Counted from the first letter of the stretch, positions 1 to 15,524 are shown. The stretch is 64,000 bases of DNA from CAWCUU01 sp963798855 (GCA_963798855.1 CAWCUU010000001.1:372001-436000); one strand, 5' to 3'. A program made the numbers and translations. The notes: generated from the letters alone by a model not told the origin.

Positions 1-1693
1 CTGGTCGGCAAGATCACGCCGAAGGGGGAGACGGAGCTCTCGCCGGAGGAGAAGCTGCTGACGGCGATCTTCGGCGAGAAGGCGAAGGACGTGAAGGACT
101 CCTCCCTCAAGGTCTCTCCGGGCATGGAGGGCACCGTCATTGATGTGAAGGTGTTCAGCCGCCGCATCGATGATCCGCTGCTCGAGAAGGAGCGCGGTGA
201 GCGGATCGGCGAGCTTCGCAACTACGAGAAGCAGGAGATCGGCCGCATCAGCGAAGCGCGCGACGAGGAGCTGCGCGAGCTGCTCCGTGACCAGAAGGTC
301 GCGCTGATGCTCAAGCGCGGCACGGTCGAGCCGTACATGGATGAGAGCACGAAGCTCGGCGCCCGCAACCTGGAGAAGGTCGACCTCGGCGACGTCGACC
401 TCACCACCCTGAAGGTGCAGGACGCGGACGTGAACCAGCGCATCCGGCGTGTTATCAATGCCGCCAAGAGTCGCATCGAGCGCATCCGCGAGAAGACCGA
501 GGAGCAGATCGACAAGGTGTTCCAGCCGGACGAGCTCTCGCCCGGCGTCGTGCAGCTCGTCAAGGTCTACCTTGCCGAGAAGCGCAAGATCAGCGTCGGC
601 GACAAGAATGGCAGGACGCCACGGCAACAAGGGCATCATCGCGCGCATCGTGCCGGAGGAGGACATGCCGTTCCTTCCGGATGGCACGCCGGTCGAGATC
701 GTGCTCAATCCGCTCGGCGTCCCGAGCCGCATGAACGTGGGGCAGATCCTCGAGACGCACCTCGGCTGGGCGTGCCGTCTGCTCGGCTTCGAGGCGAAGA
801 CGCCGGTCTTCCAGGGCGCGAGCGAGGACGAGGTCGGCGCCCTGATCAAGGTCAGCGGTCTGAAGTGGGCGCACCAGGCGCTCGGGATCCGGGACGCGGA
901 GTTCCCGGCCTTCGGCGAGGAGGAGACGCGCGCGTTCATCGAGGGCCTGCACGAGATCCGCCAGGGCGCGCCTGCGCTTCCGGCCGAGACTCCGACCAGC
1001 GGCAACGGTGACGTGGTCGCGGCGGATCAGGTCGCCTATCTCAGCCTCGGCGGCTCCCTCGACGATTACGTCGGCAAGGACGCGAGGAAGGACCTGCGCG
1101 AGAAGCTCCAGGGGCTGCGGGACTGGCTCGTGACGGCCGCGACCCAGGTCGCGGAGCGCGAAGGGGTCGAGCTTTCCGAGCGCTTCCCGGCCGTCGACGC
1201 GCTGGCCGGCAGGAAGGCGCTGAAGGACGGGCTCGACGCGGCCATCTGCGAGCTGCTCCGGGCGGTCGGGCTGACGCCCGGCGGCAAGGTGTGGCTGCGT
1301 GACGGACGCTCGGGACAGCGCTTCGACTTCCCTGTGACCGTAGGCGCGATCTACATGCTGAAGCTCTCGCACCTCGTCGACGACAAGATCCACGCCCGCT
1401 CGATCGGGCCGTATTCGCTGGTCACGCAGCAGCCGCTCGCCGGCAAGGCGCAGTTCGGTGGGCAGCGCTTCGGTGAGATGGAGGTTTGGGCGCTCGAGGC
1501 CTATGGAGCCGCGCATACGCTCCAGGAGATCCTGACCGTGAAGAGCGACGACGTCGCCGGGCGCTCGCGCGTCTACGAGGCGATCGTCAAGGGCGAGAAT
1601 CTGCCGGAGCCCGGCATTCCGGAGTCCTTCAACGTTCTCGTGAAGGAGCTCCAGGCGCTCGGCCTCAGCGTGACACTCGGCAGGGAAGAGTGA
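1..1693 (+). CDS. rpoB: RNA polymerase beta subunit, C-terminal part, with one +1 frameshift
   Basis: This is the catalytic beta subunit of RNA polymerase; the 5' part lies outside the window. Reading starts in frame at base 1. Conserved C-terminal landmarks are the GDK-MAGRHGNKG motif, MLKLSHLVDDKIHARS, SLVTQQPL, FGEMEVWALEAYGA and the ESFNVLVKEL tail. The frame breaks at about 605-608, where GACAAG is followed by AATGGC instead of ATGGC. One extra A therefore separates GDK from MAGRHG, and the protein continues in the next frame to the TGA at 1691. Between TPVFQGASEDEV and the DGRSGQRF segment there are well over 100 residues where E. coli has about 30, a lineage-type insertion. rpoC follows on the same strand. 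The identity is certain; whether the frameshift is real is doubtful. Confidence 0.97.
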
Positions 1694-1763
1694 TCGAAGC
1701 AGCCGATCGGCTTCCTTCCGCCCGACCACCGGCGGGAAGGAATGGCCTGGTCAGCCCGATTGG

Positions 1764-1817
1764 CCTCGATAGCCTGATTAGCCTCGATAGCCTGATTAGC
1801 CTCGATAGCCTGATTAG
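1764..1817 (+). repeat. Three tandem copies of an 18-bp repeat between rpoB and rpoC
   Basis: Three perfect copies of CCTCGATAGCCTGATTAG lie head to tail, at 1764, 1782 and 1800. A degenerate partial copy precedes them and a CCTG remnant follows. They fill most of the 150-bp rpoB-rpoC gap. The core GCCTGATTAGCCT is the reverse complement of the AGGCTAATCAGGC repeats found between rplB and rpsS at 13390-13432, so the two patches share one motif in opposite orientation. The function is unknown. Polymerase-slippage expansion or a co-transcribed mRNA element are both possible. Confidence 0.9.
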
Positions 1818-1843
1818 CCTGCTTCAATGAGAAAGAGGCAAGA

Positions 1844-6191
<4,348 letters not shown>

Positions 6192-6217
6192 CCCGGGTAC
6201 GGGTGGGCAGCAAACGA

Positions 6218-6251
6218 GAAGGGGCCACCGGTCGAGACCGGCGGCCCCTTC
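6218..6251 (+). terminator. Long hairpin after rpoC, probable terminator
   Basis: GAAGGGGCC at 6218-6226 pairs perfectly with GGCCCCTTC at 6243-6251. Inside it CCGGTC and GACCGG pair again, giving a roughly 15-bp stem with one A/C mismatch. There is no T tract, so it could end transcription by a U-poor mechanism or protect the rpoC 3' end. It sits 26 bp after the rpoC stop and upstream of the rpsL promoter, a sensible place for a transcription-unit boundary. Confidence 0.65.
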
Positions 6252-6327
6252 GTCCGCTCGCGGCCATCACACGAACAGCGCGCCCAACATCGCACCGCGG
6301 GGCCGCGAAAACGGCGTCCTCACCGCC

Positions 6328-6356
6328 TTGACAGTCTCGCAGGCCTCCGGTAAGTT
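6328..6356 (+). promoter_or_regulatory. Promoter of the rpsL-rpsG-fusA-tuf operon
   Basis: A perfect -35 hexamer TTGACA (6328-6333) is followed by a 17-bp spacer and a weak -10 element TAAGTT (6351-6356). It lies about 90 bp before rpsL and downstream of the post-rpoC hairpin. The expected start point near 6363 would give a leader containing the hairpins at 6368-6420. The sigma70-type spacing is seen directly; activity is inferred. Confidence 0.7.
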
Positions 6357-6390
6357 TCCAAGTCTGTCCGGTCAATTTTGGCCGGCCGCG

Positions 6391-6420
6391 GCGGGGACCG
6401 GCACCGTCCCCGCGTTTTTT
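6391..6420 (+). terminator. Attenuator-like intrinsic terminator in the rpsL leader
   Basis: GCGGGGAC (6391-6398) pairs with GTCCCCGC (6406-6413) around a 7-nt loop, and six T residues follow at 6415-6420. This is a textbook intrinsic terminator, but it lies between the promoter and the rpsL start codon. CCGGTC at 6368-6373 is complementary to GACCGG at 6396-6401, which overlaps the 5' arm. A mutually exclusive antiterminator can therefore form. This suggests regulated read-through into the ribosomal operon; the trigger is unknown. Confidence 0.65.
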
Positions 6421-6447
6421 CGCTGGGAACCGGGACGCACGCCAGGA

Positions 6448-6819
6448 ATGCCGACGATCAATCAGCTCGTCCGGAAGGGCCGGCAGCAGGTCGAAAAGAA
6501 GGAGAAGGCGCCAGCGCTGGCGGGAAATCCGCAGAAGCGCGGCGTCTGCACCCGCGTGTACACGACCACCCCGAAGAAGCCGAACTCGGCGCTGCGGAAG
6601 GTCGCGCGCGTGAGGCTGACGAACGGGATCGAGGTCACCGCCTACATTCCGGGCGAAGGCCACAATCTGCAGGAGCACTCGATCGTGCTCATTCGCGGCG
6701 GCCGCGTGAAGGATCTGCCGGGCGTGCGCTATCACATCATCCGCGGAACGCTCGACGCGAGCGGCGTCTCCGACCGCCGCCAGAGCCGTTCCAAGTACGG
6801 CGCGAAGAGGCCGAAGTAG
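6448..6819 (+). CDS. rpsL: 30S ribosomal protein S12
   Basis: S12 is a decoding-centre protein of the small subunit and contacts the A-site codon-anticodon helix. The 123-residue product has the usual length. It carries TTTPKKPNSALRK (residues 39-51) and GGRVKDLPGVRYH (84-96), the two loops where streptomycin-resistance changes normally map; the lysines at 43, 44 and 88 are all wild type. The start is ATG 6448 (MPTINQLVRKG); upstream in-frame codons lie in the promoter/leader. rpsG begins 1 nt after the stop, so the two are co-translated. Confidence 0.98.
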   Translation: MPTINQLVRKGRQQVEKKEKAPALAGNPQKRGVCTRVYTTTPKKPNSALRKVARVRLTNGIEVTAYIPGEGHNLQEHSIVLIRGGRVKDLPGVRYHIIRGTLDASGVSDRRQSRSKYGAKRPK

Positions 6820-6820
6820 C

Positions 6821-7291
6821 ATGAGCAGACGCCAGCGAGCGGTAAAGCGGGACGTCCCGCCCGACCCCCAGTACGGCTCGACGACCGTCAGCAAGTTCAT
6901 CAACTCGCTGATGCTGGAGGGCAAGAAGTCGGTCGCCGAAGGGATCTTCTACGATGCCATGCGCATCATGGAGGAGAAGACCGGCCAGCCGGCTCTGAAC
7001 CTGTTCAAGCAGGCGGTCAACAACCTGAAGCCGGTGGTCGAGGTGAAGAGCCGGCGCGTGGGCGGCGCGACGTACCAGGTCCCGGTCGAGGTTCGACCGG
7101 AGCGGAGGCAGTCGCTCGCGTTCAAGTGGCTCGTGCAGTTCTCCCGGCAGCGCGCGGAGAAGTCCATGGCGGAGCGGCTCGCGAACGAGACGCTCTCGGC
7201 GGCCCGCAACGAAGGAACCGCCATCAAGAGGAAGGACGATGTCCACCGCATGGCGGAGGCGAACAAGGCCTTCGCGCATTACCGGTGGTGA
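6821..7291 (+). CDS. rpsG: 30S ribosomal protein S7
   Basis: S7 initiates assembly of the 30S head by binding the 3' major domain of 16S rRNA near the E site. The 156-residue protein has the family core, including VGGATYQVPVEVRP and the C-terminal basic segment KRKDDVHRMAEANKAFAHYRW. It lies 1 nt after rpsL and 18 nt before fusA, the classical str-operon order. In E. coli S7 is the translational repressor of this operon; no such site could be shown here. Confidence 0.98.
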   Translation: MSRRQRAVKRDVPPDPQYGSTTVSKFINSLMLEGKKSVAEGIFYDAMRIMEEKTGQPALNLFKQAVNNLKPVVEVKSRRVGGATYQVPVEVRPERRQSLAFKWLVQFSRQRAEKSMAERLANETLSAARNEGTAIKRKDDVHRMAEANKAFAHYRW

Positions 7292-7309
7292 TCGGCTGAA
7301 GGATACACC

Positions 7310-9406
<2,097 letters not shown>

Positions 9407-9445
9407 GGCCGGCTCGGATCTGGGATCGGATCGAGGGAGACGATC

Positions 9446-10639
<1,194 letters not shown>

Positions 10640-10654
10640 GGGGCGAGCGAGACC

Positions 10655-10966
10655 ATGGCGGCAGGCAAGATCCGTATCCGACTGAAGGCGTTCGATCACG
10701 CGGTGATCGATCAGACCGCCTCCGACATCGTGCGCACGGCGGAGAAGACCGGGGCCCGCGTGAGCGGTCCCATTCCCCTGCCGACACGGATCCAGCGGTG
10801 GACGGTGCTCCGTTCGCCCCACATCGACAAGAAGAGCCGCGAGCAGTTCGAGCTGAAGACGCACAAGCGCGTCATCGACATCATCGACTCGCGGCCGCAG
10901 ACCATCGACGCGCTGACGAAGCTGGATCTGCCGGCGGGCGTCGATGTCGAGATCAAGGTGGACTAG
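10655..10966 (+). CDS. rpsJ: 30S ribosomal protein S10
   Basis: S10 (NusE) is a 30S head protein that also bridges RNA polymerase-bound NusG to the ribosome. The 103-residue sequence is standard, with IRIRLKAFDH at the N-terminus and the exposed-loop signature SGPIPLPTR. It starts 15 nt after tuf without a visible new promoter, so the str and S10 operons appear fused. Confidence 0.98.
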   Translation: MAAGKIRIRLKAFDHAVIDQTASDIVRTAEKTGARVSGPIPLPTRIQRWTVLRSPHIDKKSREQFELKTHKRVIDIIDSRPQTIDALTKLDLPAGVDVEIKVD

Positions 10967-10982
10967 GCGAGACCGGCTCATC

Positions 10983-11603
10983 ATGGCAGCGATCATCGGA
11001 CGCAAGCTGGGCATGACCCAGGTCTTCGAGGACACGGGCGACGTCGTGCCCGTGACCGTCATCGAGGCGGGGCCCTGCACGGTGACCCAGGTCAAGACTC
11101 CCGACCGCGACGGCTACACCGCGCTGCAGCTCGGGTGGGGGGAGCGCAGGGACTCCCGCTCCACGCGGGCCGAGCGCGGACACGTCTCGAAAGCGGGCCT
11201 CGAGCGCGCTCCGCGCGCGCTCCGCGAGTTCCGCGTCGCCGACACCGCCGGTTACGAGCTCGGTCAGGCCCTCGACGTCGCGCAGTTCGAGCCCGGCGAC
11301 ACGGTCATCGTGACGGGCACGACGAAGGGGAAGGGCTTCCAGGGCGTCGTGAAGCGTCACGGCTTCACAGGACGACCGGGCTCGCACGGACATCCGAAGG
11401 CGCGCAATCCGGGCTCGCTCGGACCCGGGACGAACCCGTCCCGCGTGATCAAGGGCAAGAAGCTGCCCGGGCAGATGGGCAATCGCCGCCACACGCTGCG
11501 CTCGGTGCGTGTCGTGCGGATCGACGCCGAGAAGAACCTGATTTTCGTACGGGGTCCCGTGCCGGGCGCGCGCAACAGCCTGGTGCTGATCCGGAAGGAT
11601 TGA
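10983..11603 (+). CDS. rplC: 50S ribosomal protein L3
   Basis: L3 is an early-assembly 50S protein whose long loop reaches the peptidyl-transferase centre. The product is 206 residues with IGRKLGMTQVF at the N-terminus, GTTKGKGFQGVVKRHGF, and HPKARNPGSLG containing the usually methylated glutamine/asparagine region. ATG 10983 is chosen because it gives the family N-terminus; an upstream in-frame ATG would overlap rpsJ. rplD begins 3 nt downstream. Confidence 0.97.
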   Translation: MAAIIGRKLGMTQVFEDTGDVVPVTVIEAGPCTVTQVKTPDRDGYTALQLGWGERRDSRSTRAERGHVSKAGLERAPRALREFRVADTAGYELGQALDVAQFEPGDTVIVTGTTKGKGFQGVVKRHGFTGRPGSHGHPKARNPGSLGPGTNPSRVIKGKKLPGQMGNRRHTLRSVRVVRIDAEKNLIFVRGPVPGARNSLVLIRKD

Positions 11604-11605
11604 CG

Positions 11606-12262
11606 ATGGCGGCGAAGAAGAAGAAGGCGGGGGCTCTCAAGGCCCCCCTCTTCAACGGCGAGGGGGAGAAGAACGGCGAGCGCGAGCTGCCGGAGGCCCT
11701 GTTCGACGGCGTCGTGCACGAGGCCGCGATGTGGCAGGCTGTGAAGGCGATCCTCGCGAACCGCAGGCAGGGCACCGCGTCGACCAAGACGCGCAGCGAG
11801 GTGCGCGGCGGCAACAGCAAGCCGTGGCGTCAGAAGGGCACCGGCCGAGCCAGACAGGGCTCGATCCGCTCGCCCCAGTGGCGCGGTGGCGGCTCCGTCT
11901 TCGGCCCGCGGGCCGGCCGCAACTTCCTCCAGGCCGTGCCCCGCAAGGTGCGCTGGCTGGCACGGCGCTCGGCGTACAACGCTCGGGCTCAGGACGGAAC
12001 GGTGTTCCTCGTCGAAGCACTTGCCTTCGATGCGCCGCGCACGAAGGCCGTGGTCGCGCTGCTGGACCGGGTGGAGGCGAGCGGCAACGTGCTGGTGCTG
12101 ACCGACGGCTTGAAGCGGGAGGTGTACCTGTCCGCGCGCAACCTGCCGGGCGTCCAGGTCCGGCCGTTCGGGGAGGAGTCGACCTACGACCTGCTCTGGG
12201 CCGATACCGTGATCATCGAGGAGCCCGCGCTGGAGCGGGCGCAGGAGGTGGCGCATGCGTGA
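11606..12262 (+). CDS. rplD: 50S ribosomal protein L4
   Basis: L4 binds 23S rRNA domain I and lines the exit tunnel. The 218-residue product has the tunnel-loop signature EVRGGNSKPWRQKGTGRARQ and SPQWRGGGSVFGP. The N-terminus MAAKKKKAG is basic. ATG 11606 follows the rplC stop by 2 nt. In gamma-proteobacteria L4 represses the S10 operon; no equivalent leader site was found here, since the operon is fused to tuf. Its 3' end overlaps rplW by 8 nt. Confidence 0.97.
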   Translation: MAAKKKKAGALKAPLFNGEGEKNGERELPEALFDGVVHEAAMWQAVKAILANRRQGTASTKTRSEVRGGNSKPWRQKGTGRARQGSIRSPQWRGGGSVFGPRAGRNFLQAVPRKVRWLARRSAYNARAQDGTVFLVEALAFDAPRTKAVVALLDRVEASGNVLVLTDGLKREVYLSARNLPGVQVRPFGEESTYDLLWADTVIIEEPALERAQEVAHA

Positions 12263-12545
12263 CGCAAGGGACGTGATCATCCGTCCGGTCGTCACCGAGC
12301 GCTCGACGCTGATGGCCGATGAGATGAACACCTACGCGTTCATCGTCGCCCGCGAGGCGAACAAGATCGAGATCGCCAGAGCCGTCGAGACGCTGTTCGG
12401 CGTGAAGGTCAGCGCCGTGCGCACGATGAACTACCGGGGCAAGTTCCGCCGGGTGGGACGCAGCGTGGGCCGTCGCCCCGCCTTCAAGAAGGCGGTGGTC
12501 AAGCTGGTCGAGGGCGAGCGGCTCGACGTCTACGAGGGGGTCTGA
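12255..12545 (+). CDS. rplW: 50S ribosomal protein L23
   Basis: L23 sits at the tunnel exit and docks trigger factor and SRP. The 96-residue protein begins MRDARDVIIRPVVTERS and carries the typical NKIEIARAVETLFGVKV and VRTMNYRGKFRR segments. It overlaps rplD by 8 nt and ends in a 1-nt overlap (TGATG) with rplB, so translation of all three is coupled. Confidence 0.97.
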   Translation: MRDARDVIIRPVVTERSTLMADEMNTYAFIVAREANKIEIARAVETLFGVKVSAVRTMNYRGKFRRVGRSVGRRPAFKKAVVKLVEGERLDVYEGV

Positions 12546-13384
12546 TGCCGACCAAGAAGTTCAAGCCGGTGACGCCAGGCACGCGCTTCCGCTCCGTGAC
12601 CGCCTTCGACGAGGTCACGCGCAAGGGGCCGGAGCGCTCGCTGACCGAGCCGCTCGCGAAGAAGGGCGGACGCAACCACTCCGGCCACATCACGATCCGG
12701 CGTCGGGGCGGCGGCCACAAGCGCCTTTACCGGAAGGTCGACTTCAAGCGCGACAAGACGGGCGTACCCGGAGTCGTGAAGGGCGTCGAGTACGATCCGA
12801 ACCGGTCGGCGAACATCGCGCTGATCCATTACGTCGACGGCGAAAAGCGCTACATCCTGCATCCGCGCGGCCTGGAGCCGGGGGCGACGATCGTGAGCGG
12901 ACCCGGCTCGGACATTCGGATCGGCAATACGCTTCCGCTGGTGGAGATCCCGCTCGGCACGACGGTCCACAACGTCGAGTTGAAGCCCGGCAAGGGCGCG
13001 CAGATCGTCCGCTCCGCCGGCGCCGGCGCACAGGTCGTGGCGAAGGAGGGCGACTTCGTGACGCTGCGGCTGCCGTCCACGGAAGTCCGCATGGTGCGCA
13101 AGGAGTGCACGGCGACGGTGGGCCAGATCGGCAACGTCGACCACGAGCTGCAGGTGTACGGCAAGGCCGGCGCGAAGCGCTGGAGAGGCATCCGGCCGCA
13201 CGTGCGTGGCGTCGCCATGAATCCGGTCGACCACCCGCTGGGCGGCGGTGAAGGCCGTAGCTCGGGCGGGCGCCCGCCGACGTCTCCCTGGGGCAAGCCC
13301 GAGGGGAAGAAGACGCGGCGTGCGAAGAAGGAGTCGTCGAAGCACATCGTGAGAGGACGTCGCCGGGGCAAGGCGACGCAGTGA
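12545..13384 (+). CDS. rplB: 50S ribosomal protein L2
   Basis: L2 is needed for subunit association and peptidyl-transferase activity. The 279-residue product has GRNHSGHITIRRRGGGHKR near residue 40 and the conserved C-terminal GVAMNPVDHPLGGGEG with its functionally important histidine, followed by the basic tail. Length and motifs are fully typical. A 52-bp repeat-containing gap separates it from rpsS. Confidence 0.98.
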   Translation: MPTKKFKPVTPGTRFRSVTAFDEVTRKGPERSLTEPLAKKGGRNHSGHITIRRRGGGHKRLYRKVDFKRDKTGVPGVVKGVEYDPNRSANIALIHYVDGEKRYILHPRGLEPGATIVSGPGSDIRIGNTLPLVEIPLGTTVHNVELKPGKGAQIVRSAGAGAQVVAKEGDFVTLRLPSTEVRMVRKECTATVGQIGNVDHELQVYGKAGAKRWRGIRPHVRGVAMNPVDHPLGGGEGRSSGGRPPTSPWGKPEGKKTRRAKKESSKHIVRGRRRGKATQ

Positions 13385-13389
13385 GCTAG

Positions 13390-13432
13390 AGGCTAATGCA
13401 AGGCTAATCAGGCTAATCAGGCTAACAGGCTG
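13390..13432 (+). repeat. Tandem AGGCTAATC repeats between rplB and rpsS
   Basis: AGGCTAAT, AGGCTAATC, AGGCTAATC, AGGCTAAC and AGGCT follow each other at 13390, 13401, 13410, 13419 and 13427, filling nearly the whole gap. The motif is the reverse complement of the GCCTGATTAGCCT core repeated between rpoB and rpoC. There is no clear hairpin within it. It overlaps the rpsS Shine-Dalgarno region, where only a weak purine stretch precedes the start. Confidence 0.85.
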
Positions 13433-13436
13433 GGAA

Positions 13437-13721
13437 ATGGCGAGATCGATCAAGAAGGGACCGCACATCAACGCGAAGCTCCTGCTGAAGGTGCAGCTCA
13501 TGAACTCGCGTGGCGACAGGCGCGTGATCAAGACGTGGGCACGCTCGTCCATGATCTCTCCGGAGTTCGTCGGGCACACGCTGGCGGTGCACAACGGCAA
13601 CAAGTTCATCCCGGTCTACGTGTCGGAGAACATGGTCGGTCACAAGCTCGGCGAGTTCGCGCCGACGCGGCTCTTCCGCGGTCACGGCGGCAAGCTGGCC
13701 GACAAGCGCGCGCGCATGTGA
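13437..13721 (+). CDS. rpsS: 30S ribosomal protein S19
   Basis: S19 is a 30S head protein that contacts S13 and the A-site tRNA region. The 94-residue sequence is typical, from ARSIKKGPHINAKLL through RSSMISPEFVGHTLAVHNG and KLGEFAPTRLFRGHG. It is the first gene after the repeat-bearing gap, and rplV follows 14 nt later. Confidence 0.97.
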   Translation: MARSIKKGPHINAKLLLKVQLMNSRGDRRVIKTWARSSMISPEFVGHTLAVHNGNKFIPVYVSENMVGHKLGEFAPTRLFRGHGGKLADKRARM

Positions 13722-13735
13722 GCGGAGAGGCGACG

Positions 13736-14086
13736 ATGCAAGCCCGTGCCATCAGCAAGCACATCCGGCAGAGCCCGCGCAAGATGCGGCTGGTGATCGA
13801 CCTGATCCGGGGCCGGAGCGTGAACGAGGCCTATGCGATCCTGCAGTACTCCAAGAAGCGGGCCGCGATCGCGATCGAGAAGACGCTCCGATCGGCCGTC
13901 GCGAACTCGAGGGAGAAGTCGGATCGAGAGGGCGAGATGGTGGACGTGGATGAGCTGTACGTGAAAGAGGCCTACATCGACGAAGGGCCGCGGCTGAAGC
14001 GGTGGCGCGCGGCGGCGATGGGGCGCGCCGCGCCCATTCACAGGCCGATGAGTCACGTCACGATCGTCGTGGACCGCAAGGAGTAG
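13736..14086 (+). CDS. rplV: 50S ribosomal protein L22
   Basis: L22 lines the peptide exit tunnel opposite L4. The 116-residue product begins MQARAISKHIRQSPRKMRLV and contains the conserved AYIDEGPRLKRWRAAAMGRA beta-hairpin base that interacts with nascent chains and macrolides. ATG 13736 follows a GGAGAGG Shine-Dalgarno sequence. rpsC starts 3 nt after the stop. Confidence 0.97.
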   Translation: MQARAISKHIRQSPRKMRLVIDLIRGRSVNEAYAILQYSKKRAAIAIEKTLRSAVANSREKSDREGEMVDVDELYVKEAYIDEGPRLKRWRAAAMGRAAPIHRPMSHVTIVVDRKE

Positions 14087-14089
14087 GGG

Positions 14090-14752
14090 ATGGGACAGAA
14101 GACGCATCCGACCGGGTTTCGGCTCGGGATCATCAAGCCCTGGCGGTCGCGCTGGTATGCGGAGCGCAACTTCAAGGAGCTGCTCCGCGAGGACGAGACG
14201 ATCCGGCGCTATCTGCACCGGCGCCTCGGTCACGCCGCTGTCGCACAGGTGGAGATCGAGCGCAAGCCGCAGAAGATCGTCGTCACGATCCACACGGCGC
14301 GGCCGGGCGTGGTGATCGGCAAGCGCGGGGCCGAGGTGGACAAGCTGCGTGATGAGCTCGCGCACCTCACGAAGAGCAATGTCTCGATCAACGTCGAGGA
14401 GATAAAGCGGCCCGAGCTGGATGCGCAGCTCGTCGCGGACAACGTCGCGCACCAGCTGACGCAGCGGATCTCCTTCCGCCGCGCCATGAAGCGGGCGGTC
14501 CAGGGGGCGATGCGCGGCGGGGCGGAGGGCATCAAGATCAAATGCGGCGGCCGACTCGGCGGAGCGGAGATCGCGCGCAGCGAAGGGTACCACGAGGGCC
14601 GCGTGCCGCTGCACACGCTGCGCGCCGATATCGACTACGCGCTGTCGACCGCGAAGACCACCTACGGCACGATCGGAGTCAAGGTCTGGATCTTCAAGGG
14701 CGAGGTGGTCGAGGAGCGGCGTGGAGGTCGGACGTACTCGACGGGGGTCTGA
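14090..14752 (+). CDS. rpsC: 30S ribosomal protein S3
   Basis: S3 forms part of the mRNA entry channel and the ribosomal helicase. The 220-residue product has GQKTHPTGFRLG at the N-terminus, a KH domain with VVIGKRGAEVDKLRDEL, and the C-terminal GCGGRLGGAEIARSE-type segment (here KIKCGGRLGGAEIARSEGY). It is followed by a structured 141-bp gap before rplP. Confidence 0.97.
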   Translation: MGQKTHPTGFRLGIIKPWRSRWYAERNFKELLREDETIRRYLHRRLGHAAVAQVEIERKPQKIVVTIHTARPGVVIGKRGAEVDKLRDELAHLTKSNVSINVEEIKRPELDAQLVADNVAHQLTQRISFRRAMKRAVQGAMRGGAEGIKIKCGGRLGGAEIARSEGYHEGRVPLHTLRADIDYALSTAKTTYGTIGVKVWIFKGEVVEERRGGRTYSTGV

Positions 14753-14755
14753 AGG

Positions 14756-14776
14756 GCGGCGGCCTGTGGCCGCCGC
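14756..14776 (+). repeat. Perfect GC hairpin just after rpsC
   Basis: GCGGCGGCC at 14756-14764 pairs perfectly with GGCCGCCGC at 14768-14776 around a TGT loop, 3 bp past the rpsC stop. No T tract follows, so a 3'-end stabiliser or pause is more likely than a terminator, because the operon clearly continues. Its core GGCCTGTGGCC closely matches GGCCTGCGGCC, present in every unit of the secY-adk repeat array. Confidence 0.8.
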
Positions 14777-14780
14777 AGGG

Positions 14781-14836
14781 CCGAGGGCGAGGGCGAGGGC
14801 CCGGGCGAGGGCGAGGGGCGAGGGCGAGGGCGAGGT
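14781..14836 (+). repeat. GAGGGC hexamer repeats between rpsC and rplP
   Basis: The motif GAGGGC (and GAGGGG variants) recurs about eight times in a purine-rich tract that continues as GGGTGAGGGGAAGGGG to about 14865. It fills the gap from the hairpin to the rplP leader. No coding potential is evident. The purine-rich strand is the mRNA strand, so many cryptic Shine-Dalgarno-like sites would be exposed upstream of rplP. Confidence 0.8.
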
Positions 14837-14893
14837 AGGGAAAGGGTGAGGGGAAGGGGTGGGTAGGGACAGAGCTGAGAGAAGGGCGAGGCG

Positions 14894-15313
14894 ATGCTAG
14901 CGCCGAAGCGGGTAAAATACAGGAAGCGATTCAAGGGTCGCACGCGGGGCGTCGCGCAGCGGGGCAGCACCGTGTCGTTCGGCGACTACGGGCTTCAGAC
15001 GCTGGAGCCGGCGTGGATCACGAGCCGGCAGATCGAGGCGGCCCGCGTCGCGCTGACGAGGCACATCAAGCGCGGCGGCAAGGTCTGGATCCGCATCTTC
15101 CCCGACAAGCCGGTCACGAAGAAGCCGGCCGAGACCCGCATGGGCAAGGGGAAGGGCAATCCGGAGTTGTGGGTGGCCGTCGTCCGGCCGGGCCGCGTGC
15201 TCTTCGAGCTGGAAGGGGTCTCGGAAGCGATCGCGCGGCGGGCCTTCGAGCTGGCCGCGGCGAAGCTCCCGGTGAAGACGCGCTTCCTCGAGCGTGACGG
15301 AGGTGCGGAATGA
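14894..15313 (+). CDS. rplP: 50S ribosomal protein L16
   Basis: L16 is a late-assembly 50S protein near the A site. The product is 139 residues and begins MLAPKRVKYRKRFKGRTRG. It has the conserved RMGKGKGNPELWVAVVRPG segment containing the arginine that is hydroxylated in some bacteria. A GAGGCG purine stretch precedes ATG 14894. The stop overlaps the rpmC start by 4 nt (ATGA). Confidence 0.97.
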   Translation: MLAPKRVKYRKRFKGRTRGVAQRGSTVSFGDYGLQTLEPAWITSRQIEAARVALTRHIKRGGKVWIRIFPDKPVTKKPAETRMGKGKGNPELWVAVVRPGRVLFELEGVSEAIARRAFELAAAKLPVKTRFLERDGGAE

Positions 15314-15516
15314 AGGCGGAAGAGATCCGCGATCTGACGGACGACGAGATCCGCGGTCGCATCGACCAGGTGCACGAAGAGCTGTTCCGTCTGCGCTTCC
15401 GCAGCGCAACGCAGGAGCTCGAGAATCCGGCACTGATCCGGACACTGCGGCGCGATATGGCACGACTCAAGACGATCCAGCGCGAGCGCGAGCTCGCCGC
15501 TCAGGCGAACGGGTGA
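15310..15516 (+). CDS. rpmC: 50S ribosomal protein L29
   Basis: L29 is a small two-helix protein at the tunnel exit. The 68-residue product MKAEEIRDLTDDEIRGRIDQ... has the family pattern LFRLRFRSATQELENPALIRTLRRDMARLKT. It is coupled to rplP through an ATGA overlap, and rpsQ follows after 8 nt. Confidence 0.96.
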   Translation: MKAEEIRDLTDDEIRGRIDQVHEELFRLRFRSATQELENPALIRTLRRDMARLKTIQRERELAAQANG

Positions 15517-15524
15517 GGCGCGAG

